A stretch of 6,260 nucleotides of DNA from Solimonas_A sp035476855 (GTDB lineage: Bacteria; Pseudomonadota; Gammaproteobacteria; Nevskiales; Nevskiaceae): assembly GCA_035476855.1 (NCBI GenBank), contig DATILC010000273.1:1-6260 (forward strand). Direction: 5' to 3'. Shown here piece by piece: positions 1-5,231 of this stretch (positions are counted from its first letter, which is position 1; the number at the start of each line of letters is the position of its first letter). The position numbers were made by a program, and so were the translations under genes. Below the pieces are notes generated by a model that made no database searches, was not told the DNA's origin, and was given only the letters and a program-made list of their open reading frames with translations.

Positions 1-681
1 TTCGCCGCCGAGGGCGCGCGCCTGATCCTGCTCGACATCGACGACCGGGGGCTGCAGGAAACGGCATCGATGCTCCGGGCCAAGGGCGCCAGCTGCAGTG
101 TCCACTGCGTGGACCTGGGGAACGAGGAGGACATCCGGGGCTTCGGCGCGCAGGTCTGCTCGGAGCATGCTCGACTGGATGCACTGATCAACAACGCCGG
201 CATCGCCTATGGCGAGATCGCGCAGGGTTTCGAGAAGCTGAGTCAGCAGAAATGGCTGCAGTTCCTGTCGGTGAACACGCTGGCGCCGCTGATGTTGGCG
301 CAGGCGCTGCGTCCGTCGCTGGCGGCTGCGCAGGGCGTGGTCCTCAACCTCAGCTCCATGGCCAGCTACGTGCCGGCCACCGCCTACGGCGTTACCAAGG
401 CGGCGCTGAATGCCATCACCTATGGCATGGCTCAGGTCTTCTCGGCGGACGGCATCCGCGTCAACGCCATCGCGCCCGGGCTGATGGAGACTTCGGGTTC
501 GCGTGGCCTGCCGCCGGAAACCTATGCCCGCATCCAGGGACAGCAGTTGCTCAAGCTTCACGGCAGCGCCGAGGACATCGCGCGGCTGGCGCTGTTCCTG
601 GCTTCGGACGAGGGTCGTTTCATCGATTGCGAAATCGTCCACTGCGACGCCGGCAACCGTATCCGCGGCTGGCGCGGCTGA
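1..681 (+). CDS. Short-chain dehydrogenase/reductase (SDR), 5'-truncated by window edge
   Basis: This is a classical SDR oxidoreductase, a soluble NAD(P)-dependent enzyme interconverting an alcohol and a ketone. The reading frame is open from base 1, giving 226 visible residues before the TGA at 679-681. The glycine-rich GxxxGxG segment and first beta strand lie outside the window. Visible landmarks, in order, are the second strand ending in LLDID, the NNAG motif (bases 190-201), the serine region LNLSSMAS, the YGVTK catalytic Tyr/Lys pair (Tyr codon 385-387, Lys 397-399), and the RVNAIAPG motif after the active site. The Asp at the end of the second strand suggests NAD(H) rather than NADP(H). 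The C-terminal FLASDEGRFI then CDAGN matches the usual SDR ending. The Ser-to-Tyr spacing is 10-11 residues, shorter than the usual 12-13, so the active-site loop is compact. The substrate is unknown. The gene converges on the ligase gene with only 6 bases between stop codons, so it belongs to a different transcript from its right-hand neighbours. Confidence 0.9.
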   Translation, partial: FAAEGARLILLDIDDRGLQETASMLRAKGASCSVHCVDLGNEEDIRGFGAQVCSEHARLDALINNAGIAYGEIAQGFEKLSQQKWLQFLSVNTLAPLMLAQALRPSLAAAQGVVLNLSSMASYVPATAYGVTKAALNAITYGMAQVFSADGIRVNAIAPGLMETSGSRGLPPETYARIQGQQLLKLHGSAEDIARLALFLASDEGRFIDCEIVHCDAGNRIRGWRG

Positions 682-687
682 TCGCGT

Positions 688-2160
688 TCAGTCGCTGCCG
701 GGTTCGAACAATCTGCGCAGCCCCGGTCGCTCCACCTTCAGTGAGGGCGTGCGTGGCATCGCCTCGACGAAGCGCCAGTGCGCAGGCACATGCGTCGACG
801 GCAGATGCTGGCGCAGATGTGCTTCCAACTGGGCCGCATCCGGTGGCTGCATCCCGCGCTTGAACTGGATCGCTGCTGCGGGCACCTGACCCAGCCGTGC
901 GTCGTTGATACCGATCACGGCGGCGGCGGAGATCGCCGGGTGCAGCATCAGCGCTCGCTCGATCGTCTCCGGCAGGATCTTGAAGCCGCCGCGCATGATC
1001 GCGCCGTCGTTGCGGCCGCGATGGAACAGGAAGCCGTCCTCATCGATCACCGCGACATCCGAGGTGCGGATCCAGTCCGCACCGATGCGTGGCGAAATCA
1101 CCTCCAGCACGCCTTCCTGGCCCGGCGGCAGGCAATCCCCGGTGTCAGGATCGATCACCCGCAGCTGGGCACCGGGCAGTGCCCGCCCGACGCTGCCGAA
1201 CTTCCTGCTGCCCCAGTCGGCGTGCAGTTCCGCGGTCATGGCGGTCACCGGGCCGCCGAACTCGGTGGCACCGTAGGAAAGCAGGATGGGCACGCAGTAG
1301 CGTTCCTCGAAAGCGCGGTGCACCGTCGGATCGAGCGGCGCCGCGCCCGTGCCGAGGCGGCGCAGGCAGGAGAGATCTTCCGGCGGAATGTTCGCGTCCA
1401 GCACCATCTGCACGCCCGCCGGCGGCAGGCCACTGGCCGCTGGCCGATAGCGCAGCAGGTAGTCGTGCCAGCCGGCAACGCTGAAACGCTCTAGCAGGAC
1501 CGCACGCTGGCCCTTCAGCAGGGGCGGCAGGGTGGAGTAGATGCCGGAGATGTTGCCTAGCGGGAAGCACAGCAGCGTCGGCGGCAGCGACGACAGGTCG
1601 CCGCCCGGCGAGCCGAGGAAGTGCTTCGCGATCAGCTCGTAGCTGATGCCGAACTGCTTCGGCGGACCGGTGGTGCCGCTGGTGAGGATTTCGATGCGTG
1701 GCGGCGCGCCATGGCTCGCCGCGTCGTTCGCCCGCGAGCGCTCGAAGGTGGGCAGGGCGGCGGCATCCATGCCACTCAAGGCAATGCCGGCGATGCCGCG
1801 TGAGTGCAGCACATTCAACACCGGCACCTTGCAGTCCTCGGACGCGGCGACAAGTATCGCGGGATGGAGCCGTTCCACGTCACGCGCGATCGCGGCTGGT
1901 GACTGGAAGGCGTAGATCATGCGCACCGTGCGGCGCTTCGCGAGCAAGGCGATCAGTGCAGCGATGGCGGAAGGATGGTTGCGTGGTACGAAGGCGACGG
2001 GAGCATCCGTTGCTGCACCGCTGGCTTCCAGCAGTTCGCCAAGCTGATCGGCAAGCTGCCGGAGTTCGCCCCAGCTGAACCAGCGGTGCTCGAACTCGAT
2101 CGCCGGCTGCCCGGCTGGCCTCGCCAGCGCGGTGGAACACCAGTCTTCGAGGGGGAGCAT
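688..2160 (-). CDS. AMP-forming acyl-CoA synthetase / ligase (ANL superfamily)
   Basis: This 490-residue adenylate-forming enzyme is expected to activate a carboxylic acid with ATP to an acyl-adenylate and then an acyl-CoA. The core motifs are present in order: the P-loop-like TSGTTGPPK (residues 160-168), SYGATE (295-300), the ribose-binding Asp in RTSD (365-368), the hinge-region RGRNDGAIMRGGFKILP (381-397), and a C-terminal PRTPSLK with the candidate catalytic Lys475. All expected catalytic residues are intact, so it is probably active. At 490 residues it is at the short end of the family. The ATG at 2160 is the first good start and is followed by typical family sequence (WFSWGELRQLADQL), but no clear Shine-Dalgarno precedes it. 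Instead a strong hairpin lies 6 bases upstream, after the aldehyde dehydrogenase stop. The gap to that gene is 48 bases, consistent with co-transcription. A natural role is CoA activation of the acid made by the aldehyde dehydrogenase; the acid itself is not identifiable. Confidence 0.93.
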   Translation of the reverse strand: MLPLEDWCSTALARPAGQPAIEFEHRWFSWGELRQLADQLGELLEASGAATDAPVAFVPRNHPSAIAALIALLAKRRTVRMIYAFQSPAAIARDVERLHPAILVAASEDCKVPVLNVLHSRGIAGIALSGMDAAALPTFERSRANDAASHGAPPRIEILTSGTTGPPKQFGISYELIAKHFLGSPGGDLSSLPPTLLCFPLGNISGIYSTLPPLLKGQRAVLLERFSVAGWHDYLLRYRPAASGLPPAGVQMVLDANIPPEDLSCLRRLGTGAAPLDPTVHRAFEERYCVPILLSYGATEFGGPVTAMTAELHADWGSRKFGSVGRALPGAQLRVIDPDTGDCLPPGQEGVLEVISPRIGADWIRTSDVAVIDEDGFLFHRGRNDGAIMRGGFKILPETIERALMLHPAISAAAVIGINDARLGQVPAAAIQFKRGMQPPDAAQLEAHLRQHLPSTHVPAHWRFVEAMPRTPSLKVERPGLRRLFEPGSD

Positions 2161-2166
2161 GGAGAT

Positions 2167-2204
2167 CAGCTGCCGGCACCGCCCGAAGACGGTGCCGGCA
2201 GCTG
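2167..2204 (-). other. Intercistronic hairpin, 15-bp perfect stem
   Basis: The arms at 2167-2181 (CAGCTGCCGGCACCG) and 2190-2204 (CGGTGCCGGCAGCTG) are exact reverse complements around an 8-base loop. The hairpin sits between the aldehyde dehydrogenase stop (2209-2211) and the ligase ATG (2158-2160), nearly filling the gap. No T-run follows it on either strand, so it does not look like a standard Rho-independent terminator. It could be an mRNA stability or processing element, a pause site, or a structure limiting ligase translation. The role is inference; the inverted repeat is directly visible. Confidence 0.75.
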
Positions 2205-2208
2205 CAGG

Positions 2209-3669
2209 TCAGGAGACGCGGATGCCGATCGCCTTGGTCTCGAGGAACTCCTCGATGCCCTCGTGGCCCCACTCGCGACCCATGCCGCTGTGCTTGTAGC
2301 CGCCGAAGGGCAGGTCGCCGGTGATGGAGACGCCGCCGTTGACGCTGATCGAGCCCGCGCGGATGCGTTTGGCCACGCTCACGGCACGCTCCGGGCTGCC
2401 GACCACTGCGCCGCCGAGGCCGTAGATGCTGTCGTTGGCGATGCGGATCGCGTCTTCCTCGTCCTCGTAGGGAATGACCACCAGGACGGGCCCGAAGATT
2501 TCCTCCTGGGCGATGCGCATGTCGTTGCGTACGTCGACGAAGCAGGTCGGCTCGATGAAGAAGCCGCCGCCCTTGTCCGTGCGGACGTTGCCGCCGGCGA
2601 GCAGGCGCGCGCCTTCCTGCTGGCCGATGTCGACGTAGCTCTTGACGCGCTCGAGCTGACGCTTGGAGATCAGCGGCCCCATGATGCAGGTCGGCTCGTC
2701 GAAGTGCCCCCACTTGCTGGCAAAGCCGCCGTAGGCCATTTCCAGGGCCTTGGTCGCCTCGGCGTAACGGCTCTTCGGCACCAGCAGGCGGGTCGGGTAG
2801 GCGCAGCCCTGGCCGGCATGGAACACCACCATCGAACTCATCACTGCCATCGGGAAATTCGGGGCGTCGTCCAGCACGATGTAGGCCGACTTGCCGCCCA
2901 GTTCCAGGAACACGCGCTTGAGCGAGGCGGCACCGTTCTCCATGATCTTCTTGCCGACCGCGGTGGAGCCGGTGAAGGAAATCAGGTCGACGCGCGGGTC
3001 CCGGGTCAGCATCTCGCCGGCCATCGCCGGATCGGCCGAGGTGATGACGTTGAACACGCCCGGGGGGAAGCCGGCCTCGACGGCGAGTTCGCCCATGATC
3101 GAGCCCATCAGCGGCGTATCCGGGGCGGGCTTGAGGATCACCGTGCAGCCGGCCAGCAGCGCGGCGACGACCTTGCCGACGTTGACGTACAGCGGCACGT
3201 TCCAGGGCGTGATCGCGCCGACGACGCCCATGGCCTCGTGGGTGACGATTCGCCTGGTGTCGAAGCCCTGCTCGTTGCGCAGCCCGCGGTCCTCTTCCCA
3301 CTTCACCCGCGGGAAGCACTCCAGCAGGCCGTCGGCGCCGCCGAGGGCAAAGTCCACCTGCGCGCGGAAGGCAGCGCCGATGGCGGATCCGACCTCGATG
3401 CGCGCGATCTGCACCAGCTTCTCGCGATTGGCATGCAGCAGGTCGCGGTACTTCCGGACCAACTCGTAGCGGTAGGCGTGGTTGCTCGACCAGTCGGTGG
3501 TATCGAAGGCGCGGCGCGCGGCGGCGATCGCCTCGTTGACGTCGTCGGCGGAAGCATCCGCCGCCTTGCCGACGACTTCGCCGGTCCAGGGGCCGATGTT
3601 GTCATAGGTCTTGCCGCCGGCCGCGGGGCGCATCTTGCCGTCGATGTACAGCTGGGCTTCGGGAAGCAT
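2209..3669 (-). CDS. Aldehyde dehydrogenase family protein (NAD(P)-dependent)
   Basis: This cytosolic enzyme oxidises an aldehyde to a carboxylic acid. From the ATG at 3669 it has 486 residues, a normal ALDH length. Visible landmarks are ITPWNVP with the oxyanion Asn157, the cofactor segment LKPAPDTP with Lys180, the Rossmann motif FTGSTAVG (232-239), the general base Glu256 in LELGGK, the nucleophile Cys289 in GQGCAYPTR, EEIFGPV (389-395), and PFGGYKHSG near the end. The enzyme should therefore be active. The KPAPDTP and GQGCxxPTR variants recall the group containing mycobacterial AldA and Rhodococcus CddD (a recollection, not a search). Start choice: the ATG at 3669 has GAGGAG upstream at long spacing (about 12 bases) and begins MLPEAQLYIDGK, a typical family start. 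An in-frame GTG at 3753 (514 residues) or ATG at 3693 is possible, because the extra 28 codons have 24 with G/C at the third position. It precedes the ligase and follows the 98-residue gene. Confidence 0.93.
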   Translation of the reverse strand: MLPEAQLYIDGKMRPAAGGKTYDNIGPWTGEVVGKAADASADDVNEAIAAARRAFDTTDWSSNHAYRYELVRKYRDLLHANREKLVQIARIEVGSAIGAAFRAQVDFALGGADGLLECFPRVKWEEDRGLRNEQGFDTRRIVTHEAMGVVGAITPWNVPLYVNVGKVVAALLAGCTVILKPAPDTPLMGSIMGELAVEAGFPPGVFNVITSADPAMAGEMLTRDPRVDLISFTGSTAVGKKIMENGAASLKRVFLELGGKSAYIVLDDAPNFPMAVMSSMVVFHAGQGCAYPTRLLVPKSRYAEATKALEMAYGGFASKWGHFDEPTCIMGPLISKRQLERVKSYVDIGQQEGARLLAGGNVRTDKGGGFFIEPTCFVDVRNDMRIAQEEIFGPVLVVIPYEDEEDAIRIANDSIYGLGGAVVGSPERAVSVAKRIRAGSISVNGGVSITGDLPFGGYKHSGMGREWGHEGIEEFLETKAIGIRVS

Positions 3670-3810
3670 CACGTTGAGACTCTCCTCGTGCATGGCGCTG
3701 TCGAAGGCGGCGCGCACGATCAAAGTGGTGTCGGAGCTGGCGCGTTCATGCACCAGCCGGGAATTCCGACCGCCGCGCGTGCGTCAGTCGACGGCGCCGA
3801 CGGTCATGCA

Positions 3811-3842
3811 GTTATGATCAGCATCGTTGACTATCAAGTCAA
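3811..3842 (-). promoter_or_regulatory. Possible promoter region of the aldehyde dehydrogenase gene
   Basis: On the minus strand TTGACT (3837-3842) resembles a -35 element and CATAAC (3811-3816) weakly resembles a -10. The spacing between them is 20 bases, longer than optimal. The neighbouring TTGATA (3833-3838) would give a 15-base spacing instead. The segment lies in the 205-base gap between the 98-residue gene and the aldehyde dehydrogenase, where a secondary promoter could be placed. The match is poor, and read-through from upstream would also explain expression. Confidence 0.25.
3827..3842. promoter_or_regulatory. Candidate operator A, inverted repeat TTGACT-N4-AGTCAA
   Basis: The 16-bp site TTGACTATCAAGTCAA has two perfect 6-base arms around a 4-base centre. 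It lies in the gap upstream of the aldehyde dehydrogenase and overlaps the only -35-like hexamer there. A closely similar site occurs in the divergent region at 5093-5108. Dyads of this size are typical for dimeric repressors such as TetR- or GntR-type proteins, but no regulator gene is in the window. The role is inference. Confidence 0.45.
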
Positions 3843-3874
3843 GGCAATGGACCGGGTGAACTTGACCTGCGCCG

Positions 3875-4171
3875 CTATTCCTTGACGCCGGTAAAGGCAT
3901 AGGAGCCCATGAAGCCTGCCTTGACCTTGCCGCTCATCTGCTTGCCTTCAACGGTGCCGGTGAATTGCACCTTCATCTTCAGCGGCTTGGTGATGTGATT
4001 GATCCAGAAGATCTTGCTGCCGTCGTAGGTGGCGTCGCTGATTTCGGTGGTCATCCCCTGGCCGGACTGCGCGCCGGACAACTTGCCATCGACTTCACGA
4101 AGTTCGAGCACGGTGGCCTGCGGGCCGGTCGGCGCCTTGATCGTGATGTTCCATTTTCCTGCGACTGACAT
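3875..4171 (-). CDS. Small beta-rich protein of unknown function (98 aa)
   Basis: This gene is not recognised as a named family. The ATG at 4171 is well supported by AGGAG with a 7-base spacing (minus-strand bases 4179-4183). The protein starts MSVAGKWNITIKAP and has no signal peptide or membrane segment, so it is probably cytosolic. Its sequence alternates short hydrophobic strands with glycine or Asp-Gly turns: DGKLSG (28-33), DGSKI (50-54), FTGTVEGKQMSG (70-81) and YAFTGV (91-96). That pattern suggests an antiparallel beta meander or small barrel, perhaps lipocalin-like. The two turns DGKLSG and EGKQMSG resemble each other, hinting at an internal repeat. It follows the EthD-like gene by 29 bases and precedes the aldehyde dehydrogenase, so it is likely part of the same transcript. 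A binding or accessory role for the pathway substrate is possible but is only a guess from context. Confidence 0.8.
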   Translation of the reverse strand: MSVAGKWNITIKAPTGPQATVLELREVDGKLSGAQSGQGMTTEISDATYDGSKIFWINHITKPLKMKVQFTGTVEGKQMSGKVKAGFMGSYAFTGVKE

Positions 4172-4200
4172 GGGTGACTCCTGCTGGGGTGTCCGGGGTT

Positions 4201-5043
4201 TCAGCCCGTCGGCGGATAGACGGAAAGATCTCCGCCATAAGCAACGCCGCCCGGCCAGAAGCGGCTGCCGCTGACCTTGCGGAAATAGTGGACCGTGCGA
4301 GCGATCGATCCCGATGCCGAACGCGGCTGCATGGCGACGCCGCTGGGACTGCGTCCGCCGGCGCGGGCGCTGAAGTCACGGATGGTGAAGCGCAGGTCGT
4401 CGCTCTGCTGGGCGCAGAGGATCAACTGGTCGCCCGGGCAGTAGTGACGCGGTTCGATCTGCAGGTGTGACAGTTCGCCGCGCTTCATCGCGACGTGGCC
4501 GGGAACGTTGGTGACTTCGCCGCAGTGCACCTCGTCATACCACTGCTGGTACTCGGCCCTGCGGCCCGGCACGTAGTTGCCGAGGATCAGGCTCACGCCG
4601 GAGAAGGGTTCGGACTGCTGCCAGTTCGGGCTGCCCTTCCAGTCGGAATACAGGCGATAGGTGTACACGCGCTCGGTTTCATCATCGGCGACCAGGCCGG
4701 TATCGCGCGCATCGGCGATCAGCGGCCCCAGCGCCGGGACATCGATCGCCGGATCGGGCAGGTCGAAGTCGTAGATGCTCATGAAACGCCAAGGCTGCGG
4801 GATGTCCGGCATGATCTGCTCCGGCGTCACCTCATAGCGGTCCGCTTCGCGGAAGCCGCGCAGCTTGGCCAGTGCCTTGCGGTGCGGGCCGTCGAACCAG
4901 GCGGCATAGTCGGCCTCGCGGCCCGCGGGCACGTTGTGCAGATGGATGGTCGTATAGAGGGCCATGTGGTTCTCGGGCGGCTTGATGTTGATCTGGTGAA
5001 TCGGGCGTTCGCGGGCCGGGGAATGGGGCGGGGTGCTCTCCAT
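4201..5043 (-). CDS. EthD-like protein with two ferredoxin-like (dimeric alpha/beta barrel) halves
   Basis: The protein (280 residues from ATG 5043) contains two related modules. The first, about residues 28-94, begins YTTIHLHNVPAGREADYAAW and has GPHRK with His54. The second, about 151-228, begins SLILGNYVPGRRAEYQQW and has YDEVH with His173. Both share the pattern VP(A)GR-A-Y--W-D--H followed by a Gly-containing loop, as in EthD and dimeric alpha/beta-barrel proteins; the fused pair could form an intramolecular barrel. A C-terminal tail (HYFRKVSGSRFWPGG) follows. EthD-type proteins accompany degradation gene sets, often without a proven catalytic role. Start choice: the module itself begins at ATG 4965 (254 residues), but the 26 codons from 5043 to 4966 have 23 with G/C at the third position, against 24 of 47 further upstream. 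This favours 5043. Shine-Dalgarno matches are weak at both. It is the first gene of the minus-strand series and lies about 30 bases downstream of a predicted promoter. Confidence 0.82.
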   Translation of the reverse strand: MESTPPHSPARERPIHQINIKPPENHMALYTTIHLHNVPAGREADYAAWFDGPHRKALAKLRGFREADRYEVTPEQIMPDIPQPWRFMSIYDFDLPDPAIDVPALGPLIADARDTGLVADDETERVYTYRLYSDWKGSPNWQQSEPFSGVSLILGNYVPGRRAEYQQWYDEVHCGEVTNVPGHVAMKRGELSHLQIEPRHYCPGDQLILCAQQSDDLRFTIRDFSARAGGRSPSGVAMQPRSASGSIARTVHYFRKVSGSRFWPGGVAYGGDLSVYPPTG

Positions 5044-5078
5044 GCGTCCATTCCGGAACCGTACGGCCGATCTCTCGT

Positions 5079-5108
5079 AATAGACATCAATGGTGACTAA
5101 AAGGTCAA
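5079..5108 (-). promoter_or_regulatory. Predicted sigma-70-type promoter for the minus-strand gene series
   Basis: On the minus strand TTGACC (5103-5108, five of six to consensus) is followed after 18 bases by TCTATT (5079-5084, four of six). Transcription would start near 5072, leaving a leader of about 29 bases before the ATG at 5043. This is the best promoter match ahead of the EthD-like gene. Its -35 is one arm of candidate operator B, so binding there would be expected to repress. Confidence 0.45.
5093..5108. promoter_or_regulatory. Candidate operator B, imperfect inverted repeat GTGACT-N4-GGTCAA
   Basis: The site GTGACTAAAAGGTCAA matches operator A (3827-3842) at 12 of 16 positions, including all of TGACT and GTCAA, and both are followed by GG. 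Its arms pair at four central positions each (TGAC with GTCA). It lies between the divergent amidohydrolase and EthD-like genes, overlapping the -35 of the leftward promoter and about 35 bases upstream of the -35 of the rightward one. A single regulator could thus affect both directions. Confidence 0.45.
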
Positions 5109-5142
5109 GGGTTGCCCGACCCGGTGCCGGGCCGGCTTCCAG

Positions 5143-5172
5143 TTGCGGAAATAGACAGCACTGTTGTATATA
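5143..5172 (+). promoter_or_regulatory. Predicted promoter of the amidohydrolase gene
   Basis: TTGCGG (5143-5148) and TATATA (5167-5172) are separated by 18 bases. An overlapping TATAAG at 5169-5174 is a better hexamer but at 20-base spacing. The short A/T-rich tract GTATATAAG stands out in an otherwise GC-rich region. Transcription would begin near 5180, giving a leader of about 50 bases. The -35 match is mediocre, so an activator may be needed. Confidence 0.45.
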
Positions 5173-5219
5173 AGCATTCACCAAGGCTGCGGTGTTCCGG
5201 CCTCGAACTGCCTGTGCAT

Positions 5220-5225
5220 AAGGAG
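5220..5225 (+). promoter_or_regulatory. Ribosome binding site AAGGAG of the amidohydrolase gene
   Basis: AAGGAG lies 6 bases before the ATG at 5232. It is the strongest Shine-Dalgarno in the window and fixes this start over the in-frame ATG two codons later. Confidence 0.8.
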
Positions 5226-5231
5226 ACCCCC

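Noticed and set aside
252..863. 203-codon plus-strand frame
   Set aside because: It is a shifted-frame shadow of the SDR running through both stop codons into the ligase 3' end. It is low-complexity, rich in Ala and Arg.
2167..2204. Hairpin as a Rho-independent terminator
   Set aside because: No T-run follows the stem on either strand, and the ligase start is 6 bases away, so strong termination here is unlikely.
1880..3319. 479-codon minus-strand frame overlapping two genes
   Set aside because: It is an out-of-frame shadow of the aldehyde dehydrogenase and ligase, very rich in Arg, with no recognisable motif.
1975..3885. 636-codon open frame on the plus strand
   Set aside because: It lies antisense to the aldehyde dehydrogenase and ligase, which carry intact catalytic motifs. 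The translation is low-complexity, rich in Ala, Gly, Asp and His, with no domain. It is a by-product of high third-position GC.
5120..5131. Small GC palindrome CCCGG-TG-CCGGG in the divergent gap
   Set aside because: It has five-base arms in very GC-rich sequence with a 2-base loop. Such repeats are common by chance, and no second copy was seen.
4278..5154. 12-base direct repeat TTGCGGAAATAG at 4278-4289 and 5143-5154
   Set aside because: One copy is inside the EthD-like coding region and the other near a promoter. About one 12-base repeat is expected by chance in a window this size, and the flanks do not match.
5044..5184. N-terminal extension of the EthD-like gene to a TTG at 5184
   Set aside because: Only 24 of 47 codons end in G or C, against about 88% in the next 26 codons. 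The segment holds both divergent promoters and operator B, so it is read as non-coding.
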